The notes: generated by a model not told the origin, from the sequence alone. A stretch of 16,429 nt of DNA from OMOG01 sp041485845 (GCA_041485845.1 JBGPKH010000141.1:1-16429); one strand, 5' to 3'; positions 8,495-16,092 are shown, counted from the stretch's first letter. A program made the numbers and translations.

Positions 8495-9366
8495 CTACTG
8501 TGCCCTCGAAGCAAACAACGATGCCAAAACAACACCGAGCACCATGAATGCCTGCAACGAAATCAAGAAGGCTACCAGTTGGCCGTACCCGTTTGCGGAA
8601 CGATGTCCCCGTATCCGACAGTCGTGAACGTGGTTGTGACCCAATAGATCATCTGCGCGAACAGCGCAGCGGCGTCCTGGACGTTTGAGATAGGAAGGCT
8701 CCTCAGCGCATCGCCTTTCAATCCGCTGAAACAGACATGCGCTAAGTACGAAGCCCCAGCCCCTGTCAGAATAGTCGTAGTAACCTTGCCCACCACCACC
8801 CTCAGATCCAGCAGCAGTTTTCCCCCTGGCGATGGCTTCGCCTCACCAGTTGAGAGCCCGTGAAAAGGGATCGCGTATCCACCGAGCCGGGCGTATGAAA
8901 ACACCGCTTCCACTGACAATACCGCGTTCATCGCAAGAACAATGATCGTCAAGATGTACAACAAGGCGGCGTGTACGGCAGGCGAGATTAACAGCCCCGC
9001 CTGACGACTCTGAAGCATTGAAGCGGTCACGACTGTGTGAACTGTGACGACTGCGGCAAGGTGCTCATATCGGTACAGGATCGCTTGGAAAAGCGAGACA
9101 ACTACGCCAAGCAGCCTTCGAAACGACAGGTGACCTTGGTGCGACGCTGAGATGTACCGTCGCAACCGGTAGTCCTTAGTCCCGAAAGGAAACGATTTGC
9201 CTTTACATGCCTCTAGCAATTCGTAGTACGCAGTCTCTGTCGACCAAGGCTTCTGAAGAGAGGCAGCCTCTTCACCCGTAAGCCCCCCCAACCATCGGAT
9301 CGCCTGAACGACGGACGTCACCTTAAGGGATGCCACGACGATCAGGACAATCGTCACAAGTTCCAT
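8495..9366 (-). pseudogene. Potassium-channel-like membrane protein with a frameshift after the pore filter
   Basis: The uninterrupted frame runs from ATG 9366 to a TAG at 8572-8574 (264 residues). It has a hydrophobic N-terminus (about 1-20), a soluble stretch, membrane segments near 83-115, 123-155 and 188-212, then a pore helix and the selectivity filter TTVGYGDIVP (249-258), so it belongs to the two-transmembrane (Ion_trans_2) pore type. It stops six residues after VPQTG, before the inner pore helix. Read in another frame from about 8590, the DNA encodes QLVAFLISLQAFMVLGVVLA and then SLFASRAQ before a TAG at 8495-8497, which is the missing helix. One lost base near 8583-8590 explains this. 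It could be a true mutation, a sequence error or, less likely, programmed frameshifting. Confidence 0.75.
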
Positions 9367-9885
9367 ACGTCTTTCTCGGAACCACTTCCTAACCGCGATG
9401 GGTGATTACAACACATTGCAACCGCGGAGACAACTGTCCACGGTTTTAAGGACCGGATCCAATCCTCTGGCCACCCACGGCTTTCCGTTTGGGTGCCACT
9501 CGGAAGCGGCCCCAAACGGCCTTCGGGGAGATCACCCACTCCGTCGATGCCACACGGCCCCAGCGGAACAGAACCGGACTTCGCAGGCGTTTGGTGGCAG
9601 GAAGACGATTTGTCATTGAGGAGCCGACTGAGCGGGAATCCGCGCGGTCCCAACAGGATGGAGCTGGCTCGCCGGCGACCTCCAGCTTGCGAAGGCAACA
9701 GCAAATTGGGAGCAAGGAACATTGCGCTCCCTCCATATCGTTGCTGGCGACTGGGCAGCACCTCCGCCCCGTGCTTCGCTCGGCTCGCCAACAGAACACA
9801 AACGAAGCACACCATCGGCCAATGCGGCTGCCAGCCCTGATCGCTCCATCGCCGTTTTACGTTATGATGAATCGACCTGATTGGT
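9367..9885. other. Divergent spacer between channel and methylase genes
   Basis: 519 bp with several overlapping open frames on both strands, none with a recognisable domain or convincing start. All are rich in Arg/Ser/Pro as expected of non-coding GC-rich DNA. It holds the hairpin at 9485-9519 and must contain the promoters for both divergent transcription units. A TATGAT at 9863-9868, about 17 bp before the methylase ATG, is a possible -10 box, but no good -35 box precedes it. Confidence 0.5.
9485..9519. repeat. Hairpin sharing the CCGTTTGG core of the bounding repeats
   Basis: CCGTTTGGG (9485-9493) pairs with CCCAAACGG (9511-9519) across a 17-nt loop. The stretch starting GGCTTTCCGTTTGGG aligns loosely with the bounding repeats, and CCCCAAACGGC also occurs in the right one. 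Probably a diverged member of the same repeat family, or a regulatory hairpin in the divergent spacer. Confidence 0.55.
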
Positions 9886-10716
9886 ATGCCGGATACCGAC
9901 CCCGATTCGCCGAGACAGGACTGCCCTCCCTTTTTGAGGTGGGCTGGCAGCAAGCGCCGCCTGCTGCCTGTTCTCCAAACCTTCTGGACAAAAAAACACA
10001 AGCGGTACGTTGAGCCGTTCGCGGGTTCCGCCTGCCTGTTTTTCGCCATCCGGCCCCCCGAGGCCATCCTTGGCGACATCAATCCAGAACTGATCGCCAC
10101 GTACATCGAAGTGAAGTATCGGATCGATGCCGTTTTGAAAGAACTGAAGACCTTGCGGCCAGCGGACAGGGAAGAATATAAACGCCTCCGTGGAATCGAC
10201 ATCTCGACGATGATGCCACCAGCCAGAGCGGCGCGGTTCGTTTACCTGAACAGATATTCCTTCAACGGGATTTACCGGACGAATCTGGCTGGGCAGTTCA
10301 ACGTACCTTACAGCGGCGTGCGTTGTGGCGCGGTCCCTGGGGATGATGTGTTTCAGAAATGCTCGAACCGCTTGCGCCGCGCGCGGTTCGTCAACGGCGA
10401 TTTCGAGACCGTCCTGAAGTATGCAGAAAAAGGCGATCTGGTCTATATGGACCCTCCCTTCGCTGTCCGGGCGCGGCGCGTGTTCCGACAGTATGACCCG
10501 GCTACCTTCACCGGCGAGGACATAGGCCGCTTACGCGGCTGGATGGAACGCCTTAACGCTGCCCGGATAAACTTCGTCGTCAGCTATGCCGAATCAGATG
10601 AAGCGGACGTTCTGAGGAGACACTTCTCATACGAAACGGTCTCAGTTCGTCGGAATATCGCTGGGTTCGCGCGCCACCGCGTACCGACGAACGAATTGTT
10701 GATTTCTAATATCTGA
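9886..10716 (+). CDS. Dam-type DNA adenine methyltransferase (D12 class)
   Basis: A 276-residue N6-adenine methyltransferase. SAM-binding motifs are FLRWAGSK (16-23) and YVEPFAGSACLFF (41-53), with GDINPELI following. The D12-class segments YLNRYSFNGIYRTN (120-133) and FNVPYSG (138-144) are present. The catalytic motif is DPPF at 189-192, a conservative variant of the usual DPPY. Family members usually modify GATC, but the target cannot be read from sequence. No restriction endonuclease is seen beside it, so it may be an orphan methylase or part of the neighbouring module. ATG 9886 lacks a clear ribosome site. The ParB-like gene begins 14 bp after the stop, so they are probably co-transcribed. 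Confidence 0.92.
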   Translation: MPDTDPDSPRQDCPPFLRWAGSKRRLLPVLQTFWTKKHKRYVEPFAGSACLFFAIRPPEAILGDINPELIATYIEVKYRIDAVLKELKTLRPADREEYKRLRGIDISTMMPPARAARFVYLNRYSFNGIYRTNLAGQFNVPYSGVRCGAVPGDDVFQKCSNRLRRARFVNGDFETVLKYAEKGDLVYMDPPFAVRARRVFRQYDPATFTGEDIGRLRGWMERLNAARINFVVSYAESDEADVLRRHFSYETVSVRRNIAGFARHRVPTNELLISNI

Positions 10717-10729
10717 ATTATCTGAATTA
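10712..10729 (+). repeat. Two tandem copies of TCTGAATTA at the methylase/ParB junction
   Basis: TCTGAATTA is repeated exactly and immediately, covering the methylase stop codon and the leader of the ParB-like gene, whose ATG is at 10731. The leader is AT-rich without a Shine-Dalgarno sequence, so translation may depend on coupling or on an unstructured leader. Confidence 0.6.
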
Positions 10730-10730
10730 T

Positions 10731-11774
10731 ATGCCGACCTTAAAGCCTACTCAACATGAGGCGCTTCAGGTTGTGCCCTCCGGCCAGTTGCGCCGCCTGA
10801 ACGCGGAGGACATCAAGCCCAGCACCAACAATCCCCGCGTACTCTTCGACCCGCCGCAACTGGCGGAACTCAAGAAAAACATCGCGCAACATGGCGTGCT
10901 CGTTCCGCTCACGATCTTCCAACCCAAAGGGCAAGTCAAGTACTCCATCCTCGACGGCGAGCGCCGTTATCGCTGCGTTGTTGAGCTAAACCAAGAGGGA
11001 CATCTGGGGCCGGATGGGAAACCGCTCAAGCTACCCGCGAACATTGTCGAGCCGCCCACCATGATCGCCGGGCTGTTGTACATGTTCTCGATTCATAACT
11101 TCCGGGAAGCGTGGGAGCTAATGCCCACGGCCCTGAGCCTCAAGACCGTTATGCAAGAGCTTGGCGAAACCGACAACGCCAAACTGATGAAGCTGACGGG
11201 GCTGAGTGAACGGCAGATCGAGCGCTGCAAGTCACTACTCGAATTCCCGGAGAAATTTCAAAAGCTTTCCCTTGATCCTGATCCGAAAACCAGAATTCCC
11301 CCCAATTTCTGGATTGAGGCGCTCCCCGTTCTCGACCTGGCGATGGACAAAGTTGAGAACGTCAAAAAACTCGGCCGCGATGGCGCGACGGAAAAGCTGG
11401 TTGAGAAGTACCGCGACAGGAAAATCAAGAGCGTTATCCATTTCCGCCGCATCATGGAGAGTTATGAATCGACGGAGGAGGACAAGACAGCCAACGCGAA
11501 GGTTCTTCGGCACATCGAGCGGTTTTTTCTCAACCCGAAAACCGAGACGCGTGAATTGTTCGACGAATTTATCGTCGACAAGAAGCGCATACAGAACGCT
11601 CTGAACGCCTGCGAGACGTTCATTACCCAGTTGAAAAAGTTCAAGCTAAAGTACACAGCCGACGACGAGGAGCGCGAAAGCTTACGAAAATCCCTGATCG
11701 AAGTCCGCGCCTACTGCGAGAGTCTGGAAGAGGCGCTAAAAGGAAGTGATGATCCCGAGGCTCCCAAAGATTGA
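10731..11774 (+). CDS. ParB N-terminal domain protein
   Basis: A 347-residue protein. Residues about 18-120 form a ParB/Srx-type N-terminal domain: IKPSTNNPRVLFD (28-40), an HGVLVPLTI segment (54-62) and the nucleotide-binding box ILDGERRYRC (73-82), equivalent to the GERRxxA motif of ParB CTPases/nucleases. A helix-turn-helix-like segment follows (KLMKLTGLSERQIERCKSLL, 151-170). The C-terminal half is charged and helical, with coiled-coil-like sequence at about 310-338 instead of the usual ParB dimer domain. No ParA partner is present, which argues against ordinary chromosome or plasmid partition. Its place between a DNA methylase and a PRTase-like gene, with only 3 bp to the latter, suggests a DNA-binding or nuclease subunit of one module. 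Function inferred. Confidence 0.85.
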   Translation: MPTLKPTQHEALQVVPSGQLRRLNAEDIKPSTNNPRVLFDPPQLAELKKNIAQHGVLVPLTIFQPKGQVKYSILDGERRYRCVVELNQEGHLGPDGKPLKLPANIVEPPTMIAGLLYMFSIHNFREAWELMPTALSLKTVMQELGETDNAKLMKLTGLSERQIERCKSLLEFPEKFQKLSLDPDPKTRIPPNFWIEALPVLDLAMDKVENVKKLGRDGATEKLVEKYRDRKIKSVIHFRRIMESYESTEEDKTANAKVLRHIERFFLNPKTETRELFDEFIVDKKRIQNALNACETFITQLKKFKLKYTADDEERESLRKSLIEVRAYCESLEEALKGSDDPEAPKD

Positions 11775-11777
11775 CCT

Positions 11778-12611
11778 ATGTGGCGCTTCTACCAAAGTGT
11801 TAGCGCCGCACTGCGCTTCCACGACTACAAGCCACAACCGCTAGGCTTTCTGTCGGCGCGTCGCTGGATGATGCAGTTTAAGAAGGACGATCAAGAGCAT
11901 GCGGCCTTGCTACTCGAAAACGTCATCTATTTATCTGAACGGAAAACGCGGCGCATCCTCGTCGAACAAAACGAGGCCCTCATGGCACGGCTCGCCCGTG
12001 CAGGCATTCCATCGAAGAACCTCATTTATGTGCAGGTGCATGATCCGGGCAGTAGCAGCCCTGTCATGCTGAACATGCTGCGTGATGCCTGCAGCCTCGA
12101 ACGGCGTGGATGCAGATTCATGGATTCGCGTGACTCATATGGCATCACCAAACTGACCAGCGAGCTTAAGGAGGGTGCCCTGATTTATGTGGATGATTTC
12201 GTAGGCACGGGCAACCAGTTTTGTGAGGCGCGCGACTTTGCGATGAAAAACGTTTTTGTGCCAACGTTCTCGGAGTTCCTTCTAGTCCCCAGTATTTGCG
12301 AGGAAGCCATTTACAAGATCGCGGCCAAGGGCATCGAAGCGTTTTCCGGACACGTTCACTCTAAGGCGGAGCGACCTTTACATGACAATTCGGCAATCCT
12401 TGAGCCTTCTGCCAAGGCGCGGTTGCGTGAGGTGTGCAAGGGCATCAGCCCCCGCATGAGTCTTGGCTATAAGGATCTTGCCACGATGGTGGTGCTTTAC
12501 CGGAATGCGCCGAACAGCGTTCCGGCCGTACTGCGTGGAAACCTAAACCAAACGCCATTTGCCGGGATATTTCCGCGTGCCAGCGATCTGCCACTAAAGA
12601 AGTTGGGGTGA
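11778..12611 (+). CDS. Phosphoribosyltransferase-like protein (PRTase-CE-like)
   Basis: A 277-residue protein. The PRPP-loop-like motif IYVDDFVGTGNQ (136-147) fits the phosphoribosyltransferase signature of hydrophobics, two acidic residues and a TG loop. The C-terminus MVVLYRNAPNSVPAVL (237-252), followed by FAGIFPR, matches what I remember of the PRTase-CE family, described from bacterial conflict systems by comparative genomics. It is unlike nucleotide-salvage PRTases, which lack this tail. The N-terminus (LLLENVIYLSERKTRRIL, 45-61) is helical. Start ATG 11778 is 3 bp after the ParB-like stop, so translation is probably coupled. Likely an effector or signalling enzyme using a nucleotide or PRPP-like substrate; the substrate is unknown. 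Confidence 0.75.
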   Translation: MWRFYQSVSAALRFHDYKPQPLGFLSARRWMMQFKKDDQEHAALLLENVIYLSERKTRRILVEQNEALMARLARAGIPSKNLIYVQVHDPGSSSPVMLNMLRDACSLERRGCRFMDSRDSYGITKLTSELKEGALIYVDDFVGTGNQFCEARDFAMKNVFVPTFSEFLLVPSICEEAIYKIAAKGIEAFSGHVHSKAERPLHDNSAILEPSAKARLREVCKGISPRMSLGYKDLATMVVLYRNAPNSVPAVLRGNLNQTPFAGIFPRASDLPLKKLG

Positions 12612-12629
12612 GGCGACATCCGGCGTCGC

Positions 12630-12952
12630 TGGTGTGGCATGCGATTCTCGGGCCGTGCCTCATGCCTACCGCGCAAGTCAGGATGGAATCCGAACACCAT
12701 GTCAACGATGTGCTGCACGTCGGCGGCGGTGCGGAATACCTCCCCCGTGACGTCGTTGAGCGGTTTCAGGCAGTCGGCGGTGCAGTTGGGGTGCCGCGCG
12801 ATGCCGATCTCGACCGCGATGAATGCACTACGCAGCTCCGCGCGCAGCTCCTCCATCGGGTAGCTGCCGCGAACAGCCCTTTCCACCAGCAATCTGGTCG
12901 CACTGGCCCCAAACGGCGTTCTGGGAAGTTGCAACCAAACGGGAGCCGACAC
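12630..12952 (-). CDS. Possible small or truncated gene beginning inside the right repeat
   Basis: A minus-strand frame with GTG 12952 begins MSAPVWLQLPRTPFGASATR, then continues with balanced sequence (MEELRAELRSAFIAVEIGIA, an HPNCTADC stretch, and FRTAADVQHIVDMVFGFHPD) and G/C third positions. The opposite-strand frames here are Ser/Arg-rich as shadows usually are, which supports coding on minus. The frame runs on into the antisense of the PRTase-like gene (to 12497), so the true 3' end is probably missing; the coordinate 12630 is an estimate of where genuine-looking sequence stops. The left repeat (8395 onward, plus strand) encodes a similar RAPVWLQLPRTGLGA. No known family recognised; may be the 5' part of a gene cut by insertion of the module. 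Confidence 0.4.
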
Positions 12953-12957
12953 GGATC
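12905..12957 (-). repeat. Right copy of the inverted repeat bounding the module
   Basis: Reverse complement of the left copy: 12917-12947 matches 8398-8428 over 31 of 31 bases, with partial similarity on both sides. It contains two CCAAACGG octamers (12909-12916 and 12935-12942). It ends 26 bp before the isomerase start, so the isomerase promoter must lie in or beside the repeat. Confidence 0.85.
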
Positions 12958-12983
12958 CCCCGCCGTTCTGCTATCTTCATTTC

Positions 12984-13934
12984 GTGACCATCACCCGACG
13001 CACCGTCCTCACCGCCATGTCCGCGGCCGCCGCAGCCCAAGCCCAGCGCCCCCGCGTCCCCAACTGGAAACCCAAGCTCGGCGTCCTCTGCCAGTACTCC
13101 GACTCCAACCTCGAGTGGGTCAAGGCCGAAGGCTTTACCAGCATGCAGCTTCGTCTCGACCCCGCCCGCCTGGACGACGCGGCCATCGCCGCCATCAAGG
13201 ACAAGATCCAACGCGCCGGCATCTACGTCTCCTCGCTCGCCGTGGACGGCAACCACATCGATCCCGACCCCGCCAAGCGCGAGCAGCAGAACCAGTACAC
13301 CGTCAAGTGCCTGGAGCTCTGCGGCAAGCTCGGCATCCCCAACATCGGGGGACAGTCCGGCACCATGAGGGGCGAGCGCCTGGAGAAGCAGGTGGACGAG
13401 ATCGTCAAGGTCTACAACGAGAAGTACTTTGCGGTTTGCGAGAAGCACAACGTCCGCATCCTCTGGGAGCCCTACGCCGGCGGACCCAACATCGCTACCG
13501 GCCCCGTGGGATGGGAGGCGCTCTTCAAGGCCTTCAACGGCAGCGCGCACATCGGCCTGCAATTCGATCCGTCCCATCTCGTGTGGCAGTTCATGGACCC
13601 GGTGCAGGCCGCGCGCGATTTCGTCGACAAGATCTACGACGTGCACCTCAAGGACACCGAGATCCTCTGGCACGTGCTGCGCCGCACCGGCATCCAGCCC
13701 GTCAACAACGCGCGCTGGTGGCGTTTCCGCATCCCCGGCTACGGATCGGTCGATTGGAAGGGCTTCTTCTCCGTGCTCTCGGAAGCCGGATACGCGGGCG
13801 CTATGAACATCGAGAACGAAGACGAGTTCTACTATCCCGCGTACGCGCAGGGGAACTTTACCGAACAGTACAAGCGCGGCTTCCACCTGGCGCACGAATT
13901 CCTGAAGACGCTCGTGCCGCCGCTGGCGGCCTGA
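12984..13934 (+). CDS. Sugar phosphate isomerase/epimerase-like TIM-barrel protein, exported
   Basis: A 316-residue xylose-isomerase-like TIM-barrel (AP endonuclease family 2 fold). Likely divalent-metal ligands are in the expected order: E162 (LWEPYAGG), D195 and H198 (FDPSHLVW), H221 (DVHLKD) and E277 (NIENEDE). The N-terminus MTITRRTVLTAMSAAAAAQA has twin arginines followed by an Ala-rich run, so export by the Tat route is likely. The reaction would be isomerisation or epimerisation of a sugar or related polyol; the substrate is unknown. The start is GTG 12984 because the signal peptide begins there; no clear ribosome site is seen. The amidohydrolase gene follows 8 bp after the stop. Confidence 0.88.
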   Translation: MTITRRTVLTAMSAAAAAQAQRPRVPNWKPKLGVLCQYSDSNLEWVKAEGFTSMQLRLDPARLDDAAIAAIKDKIQRAGIYVSSLAVDGNHIDPDPAKREQQNQYTVKCLELCGKLGIPNIGGQSGTMRGERLEKQVDEIVKVYNEKYFAVCEKHNVRILWEPYAGGPNIATGPVGWEALFKAFNGSAHIGLQFDPSHLVWQFMDPVQAARDFVDKIYDVHLKDTEILWHVLRRTGIQPVNNARWWRFRIPGYGSVDWKGFFSVLSEAGYAGAMNIENEDEFYYPAYAQGNFTEQYKRGFHLAHEFLKTLVPPLAA

Positions 13935-13942
13935 AGGCATCT

Positions 13943-15448
13943 ATGACGCTCCGTTACCTCTCCGCCGCCGTCCTCTTCGCCGCCATGGCGCACGCCCAGA
14001 CCGCCCCCACCAGCGGCAAACGCGCCCGGCGCCTGCTGATCCATAACGCCACGGTGGTGGATGGCAACGGCACGCCCGCCAGCGGTCCCAAAGACATCGT
14101 GATCGAGAACAATCTCATCGCCGACGTCATCCCGCTCGACCCCGTCTCACTGGGACGCGGCGGCCGCGGAGGCGCCCAGGCCGACGCGGTCATCGACGCC
14201 ACCGGCAAGTACGTGCTCCCCGGTCTCATCAACGCCCACGCCCACCTCCAGGAAGAGCGCGGCGGCAAGCCGCAGCCCTTAGAGTACGAGCTCAACATCT
14301 GGCTCGCCTGCGGCATCACCACCGTGCGCGACGTCGGCAGCGATACCAAGCGCGCGCTCGAGCTGCGCCGCCAGAGCGCCGAAGGCGAAATCGCCTCGCC
14401 TCGCATCTTCATCTACCCCATGTTCGGCCGCGCGCGAAACGCGCAGGAGGCGCGCGCCCGCGTCCGCTCGCTCAAAGAGATGGGCGTCGACGGCATCAAG
14501 ATTCTCGGCATCGACCGCGACGCGATGCAGGCCATGGAGGACGAAGCGCACAAGCTCGAACTGCGCATCGCGCACCACGCCGGCGTGGAAGAGACCAACG
14601 CCTGGGACGACATCCGCTTCGGCACCACCAGCATCGAGCACTGGTACGGCATCCCCGATGCCGCCATCGAGCACGGCGTGCAGAACTTCCCCTCCACCTA
14701 CAATTACAACAACGAGACCGACCGCTTCCGCTACGCCGGCCATCTGTGGCGCGAGGCCAGTCCCGAGCGCCTCACCAAGGTGCTCGAAGCGATGGTGCAG
14801 GCGCACGTCGCCTGGGACCCCACGCTCGACATCTACGAAGCCAGCCGCGACTTGCAGCGCGCCCAGACGCAGCCCTGGTTCGCCGATTACCTGCACCCCA
14901 CGCTCGAGGAGTACTTCAAGCCCAACCCCGCCAACCACGGCTCCTATTTCATCGGCTGGTCCTCCACGGACGAGATGTACTGGAAGGAGAACTACCGCCT
15001 CTGGATGGCCGCCCTTCGCCAGTTCGACCGTCTCGGCGGCCTCATCGGCATGGGCGACGACGCCGGCTTCATCTACCAACTGTACGGATTCGGCCTCATC
15101 CGCGGCATGGAGTTGCACCAGGAGGCCGGCTTCCATCCCCTCCGGATTATCCAGCAGGCCACCGGTAATAACGCGAGGATACTGGGCCAGGAAGAGCGCC
15201 TCGGCCGCGTCCGCGCCGGATACACCGCCGACCTGATTGTGGTGAACGGCAACCCGCTCGAAAACCTCAAAGTGCTCTATCCCACCGGGGTGGACGAGAT
15301 TCGCAACGGCAGAGTAGTGCACACCGGCGGCGTGGAATGGACCATCAAGGACGGCATCCCCTACCACGTCCCCACCCTGATGGGGCGAGTGAGAGAGATC
15401 GTGGCGCAGGCGCGGAAGAGTGGGGCAGGCGCGCGAGGTGCCCAGTAG
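13943..15448 (+). CDS. Secreted metal-dependent amidohydrolase
   Basis: A 501-residue amidohydrolase-superfamily protein. The signal peptide covers about residues 1-19 (ending AMAHAQ). The small beta domain includes LIHNATVVDGNG (32-43). Metal ligands: HxH at H99/H101 (LINAHAHL), K186 in GIKILGI as possible carboxylated lysine, a histidine in IAHHAG (211/212), H233 in SIEHWYG and D372 in GMGDDAGF. The tail ADLIVVNGNPLENLKVL (429-445) is typical for the imidazolonepropionase/dipeptidase-like subgroup. It should hydrolyse an amide or ester, substrate unknown. The frame is open far upstream, to 12608, but ATG 13943 with GAAGG 5 bp before it and a signal peptide is clearly the start. Probably translated from the same message as the isomerase. 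Confidence 0.92.
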   Translation: MTLRYLSAAVLFAAMAHAQTAPTSGKRARRLLIHNATVVDGNGTPASGPKDIVIENNLIADVIPLDPVSLGRGGRGGAQADAVIDATGKYVLPGLINAHAHLQEERGGKPQPLEYELNIWLACGITTVRDVGSDTKRALELRRQSAEGEIASPRIFIYPMFGRARNAQEARARVRSLKEMGVDGIKILGIDRDAMQAMEDEAHKLELRIAHHAGVEETNAWDDIRFGTTSIEHWYGIPDAAIEHGVQNFPSTYNYNNETDRFRYAGHLWREASPERLTKVLEAMVQAHVAWDPTLDIYEASRDLQRAQTQPWFADYLHPTLEEYFKPNPANHGSYFIGWSSTDEMYWKENYRLWMAALRQFDRLGGLIGMGDDAGFIYQLYGFGLIRGMELHQEAGFHPLRIIQQATGNNARILGQEERLGRVRAGYTADLIVVNGNPLENLKVLYPTGVDEIRNGRVVHTGGVEWTIKDGIPYHVPTLMGRVREIVAQARKSGAGARGAQ

Positions 15449-15951
15449 CTGCGAACCGGCGACTATATTGTCGAACGATCTCGTGCACCTTGTGCAGACA
15501 CCCGTTCGGTATTCCAGGAACCGTTGATATCATAGGTACGACGAGGTATGACGATCTGGTTTTTGGGGTCGTGTCGCCATGCTGGTACGCTGAGAACTGA
15601 TCTCTGACGCCGTTAATAGGATAGTGCGGATGATTCTAATCCCGAGAGCGATCCGCCAATCGCGTGGTCACAGGTCTGGCATCCGAAAAACTTAGTCATA
15701 CTCGTGACCGGTGTGGCTTACTTCGCTGCCACGTTTCTCGGGCAGCAGATGAATCGCGCATCCTTTGCGAAAAGTTGCTGATTATCTCGCAGCGTTTTTT
15801 CGGCATTCCGCCGTTCCGGTTCTATGCGCTGGCCGATGGAATCCGAAGAATTCTCTCCCAAAGCACCTTCAGTCCGCCGGAAATGCCACCCCCGAGCCTA
15901 CAGATGGAGCTGACCCTTGTCTGGGAGTGCTGAGAAATTCTGGGGAAACTC
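15449..15951. other. Long spacer with a possible gene remnant
   Basis: About 500 bp without a complete gene. One plus-strand stretch, 15620-15781, opens directly after a TAG, has no start codon before its only methionine near the end, and ends in TGA. It encodes an acidic/proline-rich start, then a strong membrane-helix-like run (PKNLVILVTGVAYFAATFLG). That composition is unlike random DNA and suggests a fragment of a membrane protein. Other frames to 15951 show no recognisable domain. No terminator hairpin with a T-run was found after the amidohydrolase stop. Confidence 0.4.
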
Positions 15952-15996
15952 CTGGCAAGATTCCTCTGGCAAGATTCCTCTGGCAAGATTCCTCTG
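15952..15996 (+). repeat. 14-bp tandem repeat, 3.2 copies
   Basis: CTGGCAAGATTCCT occurs three times head to tail (15952-15965, 15966-15979, 15980-15993), followed by CTG. It abuts the probable left end of the insertion sequence, so it may reflect slippage or past insertion at this point. Confidence 0.85.
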
Positions 15997-16000
15997 TTGC

Positions 16001-16045
16001 GCCCCGATGATAATGTCCCTTTATGGCCCCGATAGAAATGTCCCC
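16001..16045 (+). repeat. Paired direct repeats at the left end of an ISNCY-type element
   Basis: GCCCCGATGATAATGTCCCT (16001-16020) and GCCCCGATAGAAATGTCCCC (16026-16045) are near-identical and offset by 25 bp. Motifs of this GATARAAATGTCCC type are common at IS ends of this group and probably bind the transposase. The exact IS end, expected near 15995-16001, cannot be fixed without the other end. Confidence 0.6.
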
Positions 16046-16092
16046 TAACCTAAAGACCTCACGTGGAGGTCAACAGGTTGGGAAGGATATGG

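Noticed and set aside
9354..10202. 282-residue minus-strand frame
   Set aside because: It is antisense to the N-terminal motifs of the methylase and overlaps the channel start; no domain seen.
10731..11774. Plasmid or chromosome partition locus
   Set aside because: No ParA ATPase is encoded nearby, no parS-like palindrome was recognised, and the C-terminus is unlike canonical ParB.
12608..13942. N-terminal extension of the amidohydrolase frame
   Set aside because: It overlaps the isomerase gene out of frame and is Arg/Pro/His-rich; the ribosome site and signal peptide at 13943 define the start.
14279..15367. 362-residue minus-strand frame
   Set aside because: It is antisense to the amidohydrolase, whose metal ligands are intact; Val/His/Ala-rich shadow composition.
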